From Cricetomys ansorgei (Eukaryota; Chordata; Mammalia; Rodentia; Nesomyidae): a DNA stretch of 64,000 bases. Position 1 is the first letter of the stretch, and each line of letters begins with the position of its first letter. Shown here one piece after another: positions 23,608 through 36,387 of the stretch. A model generated the notes under the pieces. The model did no database searches. It was not told where the DNA came from and worked only from the letters and a program-made list of their open reading frames with translations. A program made the position numbers and the translations under genes. The stretch is taken from assembly GCA_026225945.1 (NCBI GenBank), contig JAMJFZ010004031.1, positions 1,073,501 through 1,137,500 on the forward strand, written 5' to 3'.

Positions 23608-24455
23608 TAAAATGTTTAGTCTTAAGAAGTTGAAAATAATCCTCATGTTCACACATTTAGGAGACTATGCAGTCATTGTGTGACTGCATTTTGCATATTT
23701 TAAACGAATTATGGAGATGTACAGAAGAGTGGTAGAGAAGGAAACTCAGAATCATTAGAGTTACTCTCAATTCTTGCTCTTTGTGAGTAATACTTAAATA
23801 ATATATATTCTTACAGTGATTCTATCAGCAAATATAATCCTGAAGTATAGAAAAACACTCAAGGTTTATATTCCCAAGGGAATATGGCTAGTTGGATGCT
23901 CGTACACAACAAATTATTATAGATGAGTAAGAACTGTATTTATATGAATTATTTTATGTTTTCCAATAAATAAAATACCCAACAGCCCATGTGACTGCAT
24001 TTCCATGAAAAAACTCAATATCTTTACATGTATATAATTACTATCATTTAGTTACTCTGCCATGATTGTTACTGTATAAATGATGTGTAGATATATATAA
24101 ACATACATGCATATGTGCATGTGTGCATTTATATGTATATATGATAGTTACACATATGTATGTATTAATAACTCTTCTCATAATTACACTTACTGTAAAA
24201 TGAAAGTGGGTTGGCATATATTTATTTATATATTTATTTTCCTTAACCAAAGAGAAAAACTGACAAATGTAGGTAAAGGCTAGAGACTAGGCAATGGTTC
24301 TATTATTCAGGATTGTTTTGAATAATTTGTCCCCTACGAATTTGAGATTATTTTTCAGTTTCTGTGGGTAATTGTACTGTATAGTGATGAGGCATTTGCA
24401 TTGAGCTTGAAAATTTATTTTGTTCAGTTGGCTATTTCATTACTAATAAACTACC
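23608..24455. other. Unique AT-rich DNA with CATA-type low complexity
   Basis: 24085-24165 is a mixed 'catatgtgcatgtg/tatatgtata' tract. Nothing else recognised. Confidence 0.5.
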
Positions 24456-25765
24456 AGTCCATGTGAAAATGTGATACATATATACAATGGAACTTCATTC
24501 TACTGTAAGAATAAAGTAAAATATGTTATTCACAGGAAAACTGGTAGAGCTGGAAATAATTATGTGTGAGGCAACCGACACCGATGGAGATAAACATTGC
24601 ATGTTCTCCCTCTCATATATGGTTGCTCTTCTTGAATCTTCAAATAAATATATTTAAATTTGGTGCCCACTTAAGTCAGAAAACTGGTAAGAGTACATTC
24701 GGGGTAGGAGGTCAAGAGGAGAAACATATAATTCAGCTAGTATGAAGAAGAAAATTAAGTAATAGAACAGGAAGTGTTAAATGGGATAGAGGAATGGATA
24801 AACAGGATAGCAGAGGAAGTATGGGGATAATAATCAGCAGCTTTCTGAGAAAATGCATCCTGGTACTATAAACCTGGTCAAAACTTGCAGGACATGATAA
24901 AGTATGCATATCTTTGGGGGGTAACCAACAGCCTTCTATTGGACTTAAGACTTGTTCAAGATGATGGAAATCATGCCTGGTACTAGAAACCTAGCTAACG
25001 CTTCAGTGTCAGCAAAGTCATGGTTGTTGGAGGAGAAAATACAACCACTAATTTACAAAACCAGCAAAATCCATAATTGACTATGTAAACATCTGTCCAT
25101 ATATGCACAGAAAGTGGAGTATTCACCTCTCCTCAAAGAAACTATTCATTGCAACAGATGGAGACCAATACAAAAAAAAAAAAAAAAAACCAAAAAAACA
25201 CAAACAAAACAAAAAAAAAAAAAACCCTACAACCAAAATGCAGACTTGTTGAATGATTACTGCTACAAAACAGTCCTGTACTTAAGGGTCAAAGAACCCT
25301 GGGGAAGAAGCAGCAAAAACATTGTGAGAACCATAGGTTCAGTGAGTTTGCTGTGAGATTGCATCTCCTAGTACTATCAGAAGCTACATCCTTCAAATCT
25401 CACCATCATGATTGCCCAACCTGCATTGACCAAAGAGATCACGAAGTTACATACCAAACTGGATGAAAAAAACCCATGAGGCCTCAGTCCTACACAAAGA
25501 ACTATAGGCAGCTAAGGAGGCCTGCAAGCAGGTCTTCCCCATTAAAGAGCACAATTTGTTTCTGGTGCCAACTGGTCAGCATTGAATATGTATAACATAT
25601 ATGCATTCAATAACAATTAGTGAGGAAAGAGGCCATGAATTTGAAGAAGAGTAAGGACTATGGGAGGGGTGTGGAAGAATTTGGAGGGAGGAAAGGAAAG
25701 GGAGAAATTTTGTGACTATAATTTTAAAAATAAAAATAAAATAAAATCTTTGTTTTTTCCTTATT
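24456..25765 (+). mobile_element. 1.3-kb L1 3' UTR segment, plus strand
   Basis: It begins with the L1 text downstream of ORF2 ('tacaatggaacttcattct', 'gatggagataaacattgcat', 'ttctccctctcatatatgg'). It passes through a G/A-rich UTR and the 'tattcattgcaacagatgg' block, then 'cctcagtcctacacaaagaa' and 'ggccatgaatttgaagaaga'. It ends with 'tttggagggaggaaagga' and an A-rich tail at about 25715-25765. It is the longest continuous L1 segment in the window, and its 3' end is intact. An internal A-rich run lies at 25171-25224. The 80-codon frame at 25114-25356 is non-functional. Confidence 0.85.
25171..25224 (+). repeat. Internal A-rich run within the L1 3' UTR
   Basis: Two poly(A) stretches separated by 'ccaaaaaaacacaaacaaaac'-like sequence. 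It may be the expanded relic of an insertion into the L1. Confidence 0.7.
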
Positions 25766-27157
25766 AAAAAAAAAGAAAGAAAAGCATATTCTGATTATTT
25801 AAATAATGGTCACTTGTATCAAATATCCAACAGATCAGAAAATATGAAACTACTAGAGACAGAACAACAATAAAATGTGTTATAGGGATATATAAAAGTT
25901 CACCATTCAAGTTTTAAAATCAATCTTTCCTCAAATATAAAATCAGAGAGCTGATTGGAAATCAGAAATTAGAAGAGACATTCATCCTTTTACTTCAGCT
26001 CTGACACCTTGCCAAATAATTTGAGAAGACTTAAGACATCCTGATGGTAGTGCTACAGCAGACCACCAGCTCTGTAGAACAAAGAGAAAAGATTGTTTTG
26101 TACAAAAAGAAAAACTAACATAAAATATACCCAATTTATATAAAAATAATGTTTCAAAGGAAGAAGTCAATGCAACATTATGGGTATTATGTCTTCACTT
26201 AAACATTCAAGGGTATCTGACTTGGTTGCAATCAGACTTGTCTATCCCGGCAGACATTGACATTACTCTCTCTATATTAATTCAGCCACCTTGGTTCAGC
26301 TATTGCTAGCAGATATCAGGTGATGCAACGGTGGGTATCTCAGACAACTCACAGTTCTTCAATTCCAAGCCTCCTTAAACATATAATAACAGCTCAAGAA
26401 ATTCTTCCCAGTTTGGTGGTATTAATTCTGTGAACTTAATGTTAATTCTTGGTTTGCAAATAGAATTGTAACATTATTTGCATCCTACTGGGATTATTTC
26501 TTGAAGTGCCAGAGGAACCATCGAGTAAGCCTAATTAAATCGAGTATGTGCTGTGTTTGCATACTTACCTTCTCTATTATATTTGATGCTTTGTAAAACT
26601 GCAGTTCGAAACAGCATAACTGCTACTCTAAGGGCTAATGGCAAAAAAGTAAATAAACATAATTCAATAAGGTTCCGTTATTTCAGTAATAATATTTATT
26701 ATTTGTGTAGTATAATATCAAATATGCAATTCAAAACCAAAGGAATTGCCTTCATTTGTTGTTACTTATATGATGTTTGTGACCATTGAAAATGGCTTTT
26801 TGTTATCAAAGTAAAATACATAAATTTAAGTGCTCAGGAAATGTATGGATATGAATATTTGAATTTTATTTTATTTTAAATAATTTACTGAAAACATCTA
26901 GGTATAGTTTGTCTTCAAACAGATGACTTTATTTGTTATTTTCATGATGATGTAATATTTAGGAAACATAAGGGAAGCAGAACTAGAGGAAAAGATAAAA
27001 GGTAGAATTGTACTAAACAAAGGCAGGAAGAAGAGTGCTTGGATAACACTGGATCAGCATGAAATTAAAGGAATCGTAAGATTTTATTTTAGTGATCATT
27101 TATTACCAAATATTTCAAATAAAGCAAATAAAATCCCATTGAATACATATATTCTCT
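25766..27157. other. Unique AT-rich DNA
   Basis: 26180-26560 is less AT-biased and shows no repeat signature. No gene recognised. Confidence 0.5.
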
Positions 27158-27375
27158 GACTGGAGAGATGGCTCAGCAGTTAAGATCATGTATTCTTCTT
27201 GCAGAGGACTTAGGTTCAGTTCTCAGAACCCACATTGGGCAGCTCATAACCACCTATAACCCCAGTTCCAAGGAGATCCAATGGAACAGCCCGCCACTGA
27301 ATTAATGAGCACATATGACATACCCTACAGAGAAACACACATACATGTAACTAAAATAATTAAAGTAAATCCTTA
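27158..27375 (+). mobile_element. B3 SINE, plus strand
   Basis: Head 'gactggagagatggctcagc', body 'ggttcagttctcagaaccc' and 'ataaccccagttccaagg', ending 'aacacacatacatgtaact' before an A-rich tail. Near full length. Confidence 0.92.
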
Positions 27376-28530
27376 AAATAATTATTCATCTCAGTCTCCA
27401 ATACATTAATGAACTAAGAAGGTTTGACATTTGTGAAGTATGTCAGAGTCCTGCATGGCTGCTCACCACCTACGCCAGTCACTGCATTCCTCCAAGGAAT
27501 TATCCGTTTTCTAATGAAAACTTCATTTTTACTAAAGCATAAATGGGTTTACACAAAGATGAGTATGCAAAAGCAACTAACATTATCCCCTACGCAAAAC
27601 AAAATGGCAAGTTAAATGGCAACATGCTAAGGAAAAGTATTTGCATCATTTTTATATTTATACTGTCCAGATCTTTGATATAAAACAGATTATTATTACA
27701 AAAGTGTCAATGATGTTGAAGAAATGTATATTTGAATTTTTTTTTCTTTATATGAGTGACACAGGTACTATATGCAAAATACTAAAACTAACAAAAGAGA
27801 TAGAAGAAAATAAAGATGTGGCCAATGTGACAGTTGTGTCTTAGGGTTTCTTCTCTTTACACTCCCAAATCATTGATATTACACATACCCAAAATAAAAA
27901 TTTTATTTGAAAGACTACCTGATACAGAAATATATGAATTTTCTTAACAGAAATAAGCGTAGAAGTAGAACATACATTAATATAGAAATTTATGTGATTT
28001 TTCTGTCAATTTATCACTATAAACATATACATAATTATCTTATCTGAATATGTATATGGCAGTCACAGGATGTTAAATATGGACTGGGCACCAATTCTTT
28101 GATGATATAGAAGTGTCCATTTGTTGTCTTCTCACAATTAAATTACAGTCAGATGATGATTTTGCAACCAAATGTGTGAAGAAAGGAAAAGTGAGTTGAC
28201 TATATTAAGCCAAAGCTCAATGCCATGTACTTTTGATAGACGTTTTCAGACAACTTATCTTGCTGACTGCTGCCCCAGTGTGGTGTAATATTAAACATCA
28301 ATGACTAGAATAATCACAAAGAAAATGCACATCAGTATAACACATTTCCCTGATATTATCATTTTCAGTAGCTTATGAAAAGCAAGCTAAGAAACCACTG
28401 AAGTTCTCTTTGAAAAGCTCAATTTCCATTTTTCACAGGCTTGAAAGATTTTCTTGTGATATAAGAATTTATCCTTATAGAGGAATATTTAATCTTTTAA
28501 TCCAACAACATGGCTGCTCTGGGAGAGGAT
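27376..28530. other. Unique AT-rich DNA
   Basis: No repeat recognised. The frames at 27424-27615 and 27641-27844 are unremarkable. Confidence 0.5.
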
Positions 28531-29425
28531 CAAGGATTCAAGGCTTGTGTGATCCTGCTGGAGTGCAGCATATGGCTTTAAGTAACCCAACTCAGAGGGC
28601 AATGGTGGCATATGCCTTTAATTCCAGCTCTAAGGATGTAAAAGGAAGCAGTCAGTTCAGAAGAATATCTTGGTTCTCAGTTTAGTGGTCACAGTCAGTT
28701 CAGAGTCAAGAGACAAGCAGTAGAGATGGAGAGAATTGAAGGAGAAGAGTCAGAGCATGCTGCTCAATGGGAAAACAGAAAGTCAGAGGTAGAGTATAGA
28801 GTGAGTGCAAGTCTTTAATCCCAAGTCTTAGAGTGAATCAGAGTGAAGACTTGGCAGAGTGGCTTCTGAAATCAAACATAGTGAAGGACAGACAAAGTGA
28901 TGAATCAGAGGAAGAGTTAGCAAAATGAGTCAGAGTGAGGACATGTCTATCTCTCATGATACAAAAGCAGACTCTCAGTTCAGACAAAGAGGTAGTCAGC
29001 CATTATGTCAGGTAAGACACAGAGGCAGTTTAGCAGAAGAATGAGTTTGTGAGAAAGAACCAGCTAACAGCAAGAGCTGGTTTGGAGCCTAGTGAGAAGT
29101 TAAGTTAGAGAAGTTGTAGGAGTCCTCCAGAGTCAGCCAAAATCTGAAGAGTTCAGTCAGAAACAGCTGGTTCAGAACATCCATTTGAACCAGTAAGCTT
29201 GCAAAAAGAAGAGTTTGAGCCAGAAGAGCAACTGAGTTGGATCAGTCTGCCAGAAGAGTGAGTCAGTTGAGTTCAGTAGAGCTCTGATTTCAGAAGGTAT
29301 TAGTCAGAGTGAGTCAGTTAGTAGTAAATCTCAGAGGCTAAAAAATTCTAAGTGTAGATTTGAAGATTAGAGTGTATGGAGGAAGAAGCCTTTTAGGTCT
29401 AGGCTTAAGATTAGATTGTAAAAAG
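28531..29425 (+). repeat. Unclassified 0.9-kb dispersed repeat, plus copy
   Basis: Same family as 8592-9941 in opposite orientation. Shared order: 'ggcttgtgtgatc', a B1-head-like stretch ('atgcctttaattccag'), 'gaatcagag', 'gtgaaggacag', 'gttagcaaaatgagtcagag', 'agacacagaggcag', 'agctggttcagaac', 'tttgaaccagt', 'agtgagtcagttag', 'ctaggcttaagattagattg'. It is unusually rich in CAGAG/GTCAG motifs and has no long open frame. The family name is unknown to me. Confidence 0.75.
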
Positions 29426-30010
29426 GCTATGGCTACAGTCTTCATTTCTCTTACATAACCTATTTACTACCACAGCTCAAAATTGAAGATTACCATGAGA
29501 CTTAATGAAGTCATGAGTTTAAAAAAAAACCAAACAGAATTTGAAGCTGTCCAATACTTGCACATCTTATTGTTTCACAAATAACCAGAAAGATTTTTAT
29601 GCTTTTTAATATTTTATTTTGCAATTAGTTCATCTACATTTAGGAAACAACTTTATTTATGAATTGCTTTAAACAAAACATTCAAGTTTGCTTTTTCATT
29701 AACTTATATTATTACTATGTATATAGTCTACTCAAATATTCCATTTAAATTGAACTTTACCATACAATTATCATGTGTGTGGTATATGTTTATGTGTGTA
29801 TGCGTGTGTGGTCTCTGTGTCTTTCATAAATTTTATCTTTCTATACATATCTATTTTACCACTTGCTTTTTTTTCTTTAGAAAAAATGGCAAAACATTCC
29901 AAGTTCCATACTCATCAGTTAAAAAAAAATTGAGTCAATATTATATATCCAAAGGGTATTTTAAGGTATCTGAGAACTTTATTATAGTAACTATTTTAAA
30001 ATTCTGTCAG
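29426..30010. other. Unique AT-rich DNA
   Basis: Includes a short TG-rich run at about 29774-29820. The 98-codon frame at 29717-30013 runs through it and has no recognisable motif. Confidence 0.5.
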
Positions 30011-30210
30011 TGAGTTAGAGATGATTCAGTACTTAAAAACCTTGCTGGGAACTCAAGCTTGATTCTCAGCACCCATGTCAGGAGGCTTATAACTGACTCT
30101 AACTCCTGTTCCATGGGGATCCAAGACCTTTGGCCTTCTCAAGTACAATTCTCGTGTGCATAGCCCACACGTGAATATATGCAAACATATAGTTTCTTTA
30201 AAAATAACTC
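30011..30210 (+). mobile_element. Degenerate B3 SINE, plus strand
   Basis: 'gagttagagatgattcagta', 'cttgattctcagcacccatg', 'taactcctgttccatggggatcc' and a CA/TA-rich end match B3 order with substantial divergence. Confidence 0.75.
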
Positions 30211-30321
30211 TAATAATGTAAGTAGTTTTGCATGCCTTTCTCTTTACCGATCTCATTACTATATTCCTGTTTCATGTAGTGGATATTTGATTGATTTTGA
30301 TTTGACTTTCTCTTATAATCT

Positions 30322-30618
30322 TGTACGTGCATTATTGTATGTGGGTACACACTTATTACAGCTCATTTGTGGATGCCAAAGAGTAGTCTCAAGTATGAAT
30401 CCTTCATCTTCTTCCTTGTTGTGACAGGATCTCTTGTTTGTTGCTGCATCTACCAATCTTGCTGGAATATAAACACCCTGGGGTTTGTCTGTCTCCATTT
30501 TCCATTTCCTGTACCAATACTGTGATTACAGATTTATGTACCTTCATTTAGCTTCACAGAGCTTCTGGAGATTTGAATTCTTGTCCTCACATTTGTATAA
30601 CAAGTACCATTGAGCCTT
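30322..30618 (-). mobile_element. Composite SINE (tRNA-type head + B1-like body), minus strand
   Basis: On plus it shows an antisense 3' part ('gtgcattattgtatgtggg'), a central antisense B1-like part ('gtgacaggatctcttg', 'ctgtgattacag') and an antisense head ('gaattcttgtcctcac' through 'taccattgagcc'). It shares its architecture with 48908-49190 and 56009-56480. RSINE/B4 is my best family guess. Confidence 0.55.
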
Positions 30619-30892
30619 AGCATTCAAAAGGTCCTCTTACATTCTGTGAAGTACTATAGTCAACTGTCCAAATGTGTTTTCTTTATTTCATTATTTTTTT
30701 CATTAAAATTGATCAGTTTTTGTACAAAAGTAAAGTTACATGTAGATATATGGAATGCATATCTATAGATGTTAACTGTACAATCAGGGTTATGGAAAAT
30801 CTTGCTTTCTAAATAATAGTGCTTTCTCAATGTGTAGTGTGTATATTAGAATAATAGAAATGTCATTGGCAATTTTCTTTTCTTTTCCTTAA

Positions 30893-30985
30893 ACTTTCTT
30901 TGTAGCCGAGAGTGGCCTTAGAATTCAGGTAGACTTGAGTTAGACTCCTTGGTGCGAGGATTACATGTGTGTAATGTCATGATCT
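30893..30985 (-). mobile_element. Degraded B1-like monomer, minus strand
   Basis: 'tgtagccgagagtggcctt' and 'gaggattacatgtgtgtaat' correspond to antisense B1 body and head. Heavily diverged. Confidence 0.45.
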
Positions 30986-31596
30986 TCTCAAAATGAGTCT
31001 CTTGATTCTATATCCTTTTCTGTGGAAAAGCCAATGCATTTATCAATTCAATTTTATTATTTGTTATGTGGAGTAAAACAAATTCATTGTGCATGAATTA
31101 TCATAAATGTAATGTGATGCCGAAATAAGTCAGTAAATTAATATCCTCTATATATGGTATATTTCTTTTTTATTCTTAGGTGTAAATTTATCAGAAACAA
31201 ATTTCACACTCTTCATTAGATCACCATGAGAAAAAGGCTATAAGAATATAATTTGTTTCGTTCACTAAGAAGAAGTCTCAGGTTCAAAATGTTTAGATGG
31301 CTTGACACAGATATTTTAACTAACAAATGAGACAACAGAAGTAAACCTGTGTCCTGTGTATTACAGAACAGCATCCCTTAAATTATGACTTGTTAACCTT
31401 TATAATATAAAGAAAACAAATTTAAATATTAGAAGCATATATTCAATACTTAAATAGTCTTCATTGCCATCTCAAAATACATTATATTTTTATAAAGTAC
31501 ATTTTTTACATCTACAATTTTTCTTTTAATTGAGCATGCTGGAAATATGCAGTGTTCATTATTGAAGATGTTAATATGCTTGCTTACATTAATTTC
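30986..31596. other. Unique AT-rich DNA
   Basis: No feature recognised. Confidence 0.5.
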
Positions 31597-31742
31597 ATTT
31601 TTGAGACAGTGTCTCACCATATAATCTAGCTGGCCTGACATCCCTATGCAGCCCAAGTGGGTCTCAAACTCAAGGCTAATAATTGCTGTTGCCTGGGCAT
31701 CCTGGGTGCAGATATTAAAGGAGATCATCACTGTGACTGGCA
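31597..31742 (-). mobile_element. Old B1-like SINE, minus strand
   Basis: 'tttttgagacagtgtctcac', 'gcagcccaagtgggtctcaa' and 'gatattaaaggagatcatca' are the antisense B1 body and head. The 93-codon frame spanning 31450-31731 is mostly this element. Confidence 0.7.
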
Positions 31743-32518
31743 GAATTTATATTAATTTCCTGTTTGTACATGTTCTGAAACATGTCAAGATGCAACTCAC
31801 CACCATATAGGAAAATCTGATTGTCCTCATGCTGAAAGATCTGGATTTTACCATGCGAAGAATCTTGCTTTGTTATAATATGGTAATATAATGGTAATTG
31901 AGACTATAGAGTCAGGTGTGTGTGTATATATGCTCCTCAGACTCCTTCAATCCTGGGCACACAGAAGCTTCCATAATTTTTAGGCCTAAACTGTTGGTAT
32001 AAGTTAGGGAAAAATAGTAGGAGGAATTAATTAGAATAGTGCCAAAGTAACTTGTGAATCTTGGCTTGGTAAGCAACTGGCTGCCATATGCCTGCAAAAA
32101 AAAGGGGAGGGGAGTATCACATAAACACAGAAATTAAGGAAATGTGCCATCTTATGTCTAAGTTCTCTTGTTTTTAAAATCTAAGGCTGTTTTTGAAAAT
32201 TCTATAATTTGTTTGAAGAAGATGTTCAAGTAAAAAAATCAACAGTTTACAAAGAGATTTTTTTTTAAAGCAAATACACACCACCTTATTTCTGCTACTT
32301 AATGGTAATACAGGCAAATTAGCATGTCTAGGATTCAATAAATTAGACAATATCTCCTGAAATGAAAGCACAGATAATGCAAGATTTGAATGTAGGGTTG
32401 AGATGTTGTATGAGGGCACCTGGGAAAGGTAAAGAGTAAATAGAAGAAAACAGTATTTATTACAAGGTAAATAATGAAGTTAAGAATCTCAAAAGCTTAA
32501 AACCAAAACTTAAATTAA
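31743..32518. other. Unique AT-rich DNA
   Basis: Nothing recognised. Overlapping 61-81-codon minus-strand frames have no recognisable motif. Confidence 0.5.
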
Positions 32519-32897
32519 TGTCTTAGTCAGTGTTCTGTTGCTGTGAGGAGACACTATGAGCATAGCAACTGTTTTTAAAGAAAAATATTTAATTGGGACT
32601 GGCTTACATTTCTGAAGTTTAATCAATTATCATCATAGCAAGAACTTGGTGACAGGGAGGCAGACATGGTGCTGCTGGAGAGGTAACTGTGAGCTCTACA
32701 TCTGGATCAGCAGGTAGAAGGAAGGAGAGTTAGTCACTAGGCCTGGCTTGAGTTTCTGAAACCTCAAAGCCCATCCCAATGACATACTTCCTCTAACAAA
32801 GCTACACCTACTCCAACAGGGCCACATATCCTAATCCTTTCAAAAAATGCCACTCCCTATGAGCCTCTGGGGTCATTTTTGTTTGAACAACCACAAT
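32519..32897 (-). mobile_element. MaLR-type (ERVL-MaLR) solo LTR, minus strand, full length
   Basis: On the minus strand it begins 'tgtggttgttcaaac' and ends 'cactgactaagaca', giving TG...CA ends over about 379 bp. Internal phrases ('gaggtttcagaaactcaagc', 'gtaagccagtcccaattaaa', 'tctcctcacagcaacagaac') match the rodent MaLR-type LTR as I remember it, including the 3' end 'ctaagaca'. No internal region or second LTR is present. Subfamily not determined. Confidence 0.75.
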
Positions 32898-34628
32898 AAG
32901 GAAAAGTAACAAAAATATGACCTTCAATAACTACACATAGTGCCACATAAAAAGACAGTATGGTCTACAGACACACAGTTGGTAGACTTTTTAAAGTAGC
33001 TTTTCAACAAAAGACAATCTTTAGCCATGTGAATGTGTTTTGAAAAGACAAATAGATATTAAGAGTTTAGAGATAACATCTCAAATTATAAAAATAAACC
33101 AAAGAATTGTGATTCTTCCTTCAATGTCTTAGCAGAGCTATTAGGCAGGAGGTTTATTTTATATTAAAAGGAGAATATTTTGTTTTTAATCCTAGACAAT
33201 CTACAAAAGTAAGAAGTCTATTGTAAAGAGTTTATCTCTATGAAGAAGAAAGCGATTTTTATTTAATGTGGATGCTGCAATTAAGTTGAAGAAACGATGC
33301 AAATATTGTTTATAAGCTAAGACACATACTGGAAAATTTCACAGCAGTTAAATTCTTAGTACTTAAGAAATAGTTGCTCACTTTAAAGTGTAAATTGCTA
33401 TTAAGTTCAGTGATTTGTAACTCTGTATATGCCGTACTATCAGAGCAATGTGCTTTCTTTTTCAAATAAGCATTTTGATGCATAATTTGACTATGATAAA
33501 TCATATTTATTTTAAGCACACATATCTATGAGTTTTGACAAACATGTATACCTTTTTATTACCCCTATAATAAAGATGAAATACAGTGCTGTCATCCTCA
33601 ATGATTTCTTATTCCTCATTCTAGATGATTCTCTCTATGATTATAATCAATCAGTAACTGGCTTCCTGTCACTAGGGATTATACTTTTCTGAAACTTTTA
33701 ATTCTTCGTGTGACAGCTTGAGACATAGATCTGTTCCAGATATCAGTTTTTTAATAATTTATATTCCATAATAATACATATATTACATAATATGAGCAAG
33801 ATAAAAGTTTCAAAATTAAGGATTTTACCCTATTCCTAAATTTGGAGGAACTAAGGCAGATTCTATGCATGCCCTTTCTCTTGATAATGAACAGCTCATT
33901 TATTTCTAGCATTCCACTGCATTTTCATAGATAAACATTGGGGCAGTCTATTTCTCTACTGAGATGCTCACATGCCTTATTCTAATACGATATGGCCAAT
34001 GGCAAATGGGTCTTAAATCAACACTGCATTCATGGACAAAAATCAGTCATCATTTATTCGTTATTTATTTGTTATAGTTTACTAGCTATGTTAATAACAA
34101 TCTCCAGAGGGATGCTGGTCTGTAATTTTTACAATGTGCTTTATCAAGATTTTGGTGTTAAGGTAGTATTGGTTTGATAAAATAAGTAAATATGTTATAG
34201 GCCTTATTTTTGGAAAATAATTTCGGAGTGATTGCTGTTCTTTGTTAAGTAATTTAGATTTTTACCAATGAAAGTATCAGATAAATGAATTCTTAAATTT
34301 TAAAATAAAAGGAAACTTTGAACTAAAGCAGTTAATTATACATATGTAGCTTAGAAATGTCATATGAAGTAATGGTTGACTATTTTCCAGAATGTGGCTA
34401 TTGCATTTGTATTTTGACATATATTTAAGTTCAAATCTACAAAATTATCTGTGCTAAACTTATGTTATATTCAGATGCCATAATCTAAAATTTTCTATTC
34501 TTAAAGATAAACTCTCTGGTAACTTCAATATTCAAAATGTAAATGGAAGAAAAAAAAACTGCTTTGTTTTGACCACTTGTTATTTTTAAATATCTTAGAT
34601 TTTTAAATATTTATTTTGTTTTTATTAC
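32898..34628. other. Unique AT-rich DNA
   Basis: 1.7 kb without recognised repeats or genes. Confidence 0.5.
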
Positions 34629-34970
34629 CTGTTAGAAGTCTGTTTCTTTTACTTTTCTTTTTTTTTTCGGTGGGAGAGGGGGAGGGATAGGGTTTCTCTG
34701 TTGTAACTCTGGCTGTCCTGAAGTCATTCTGTAGACCAGGCTGACCTTGGACTCATAGAGATCCACCTGTCTCTGCCTCCCAAGTGCTGGGATTAAAGGT
34801 GTGTGCCACCATTGCTAAACTAGCCTATTTGTTTTCTAATGAGAGACAGAAGGGAGGTAGATCCTGATGGAATGGCAGGTGAGGAGGAACTGGGAGGAGC
34901 GGAGGAAGGGGACATTGTAATCAGAATATATGAGAAGGAATTCTATTTTTAGCAAGAGAAAAAAATATAT
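34629..34970 (+). mobile_element. L1 (Lx-type) 3' end split by a B1, plus strand
   Basis: 'ttagaagtctgtttctttta' (left) and 'ttttctaatgagagacagaa' through 'aggaggaactgggaggagcgg' and 'tgtaatcagaatatatgaga' (right) are consecutive parts of the Lx 3' end. A minus-strand B1 (34657-34820) sits between them. Confidence 0.85.
34657..34820 (-). mobile_element. B1 SINE inserted in L1, minus strand
   Basis: T-rich tail with a G-rich interruption, 'gatagggtttctctgttgta', 'gtagaccaggctgaccttgg', 'gcctcccaagtgctgggatt', ending 'gccaccattgctaaac'. The surrounding L1 sequence is partly repeated on both sides ('agtctgttt' and 'agcctattt'), as expected of a target duplication. Confidence 0.95.
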
Positions 34971-35130
34971 CTTATATTCTCTACTTCTTTATTTTAAGGG
35001 CAGTACTTGACAAATGGAATAATTACTAGACATCCAAAAATCACCAAACAATGTCCAGTATTTAAAATGTCAACATTAATGGACCAAGAAAGTTGAAGTA
35101 TTATATTATGAAAAGCAGTAGCATCTAGGA
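34971..35130. other. Unique spacer
   Basis: Nothing recognised. Confidence 0.5.
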
Positions 35131-35330
35131 GCTGAGCCTCAAACCTGAATTACCAGCTCTAAGTGGGGCCAAGGCTATCTGTAATAGCTAGAGAGTTCTG
35201 GGATAGACTCCCAACAGTATGGAACCTGTCTCAAAAATTATGCTTATAATATATAACTGTGGAACCTAAGAAAGGAGGATTGTAAGTTCAATGCAGCGTG
35301 CTTCATAAATATACAGTACTTGCTCAAAAC
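35131..35330 (+). mobile_element. Degraded B1/B4-type SINE sequence, plus strand
   Basis: 'taccagctctaagtggggcc', 'ctgtctcaaaaatta' and, further on, 'aaaggaggattgtaagttca' resemble two diverged B1-like monomers in tandem. Boundaries are uncertain. Confidence 0.45.
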
Positions 35331-36387
35331 AAAAAGGAAATAATAGTCAAGTTTTGTTGATATGCTTTCTGTCTAGAACTTACTACAGACAGTGTTAGAG
35401 GGGCTCTGAATAAAAATTCATCTTACTATTATGAAGCTGGGTTACATTAAAAGAAAATAGTTGACCCAATTTCCTTAGCCTTGAAGACTTTTTGTGCTCT
35501 CATATTATTGAAGCTTCTATGACATTGTTCTTACTGTACATATCTACTTGCCCAATTATGTGCTTAAATATTAGCATTTGAAAACACAAAACACACAATT
35601 TTTTATTTTACTAGCATTGATATTCTGAAAAAAAATTTCAATTATGGTAATGTATGAGTTTTATTGATGATGAGTGAAGACTACACTTAACTGTGGGTGC
35701 AAGGAAAAACATTTAAATGTAGTTAGTGATTTTACTGTTTTAATATAAAGGTTGTTGTAGCTTCTTCCAGGATCCATTACTTCAGTATCCTTAGTTAGCT
35801 GGCTAGGTTTCCAGGAATTATTTCCCTCTTGTTAAATGGATCTTGAATCCATTTGAATTACAGAGACGTTTTTTTACCACCAAGGTATGTGTGGCACTAT
35901 TGCACACTGAGGTTTATGGCACCATGCTGGCCATTATTGTGTTTCATAGGAATAATACCTGGGTAGGACTCCTGGCTGCTTTCCTCCTTGGGAAGGTATT
36001 TTTTAGTATTATAAAATGTATTCCATAGGAAGTAAGCTTTCAAATCAATTCTAGCTCAGAGGCCTCTTTGCCCTCTGTGTGTAGTTCATGGTGTCTTCAG
36101 CAATAGATACTTATCTATTGGGGGGAAATATAGGCAATAGTAATAGCCTGCAATGTTTGGAGTGTCCTGGACAATACTGACCAACAACTCAAAAGAGGCT
36201 ACTCGTGCTCGGTATTGGGGCTTTTGGCAGCTGATCTCTGCTCTTGCGGAAAGCATTATCATCTTAGATGAGAAAAATTCATTTAAGCTACATACATATA
36301 CACAGACTTACACATATTTTAGAAATTTGCAGTAGATATTTAGTAGTATGATTTCTTGTTTACTTTTCAGGCAACCATATTGTTATT
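35331..36387. other. Mixed; possible dispersed repeat at 35762-36290
   Basis: 35331-35760 is unique. 35762-36290 ('caggatccattacttcagta', 'tgggtaggactcctggctgc', 'tggtgtcttcagcaatag') reminds me of an interspersed rodent sequence, possibly L1-associated. I cannot name it or give its ends. Two 60-codon frames inside it have no recognised domain. Confidence 0.35.
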
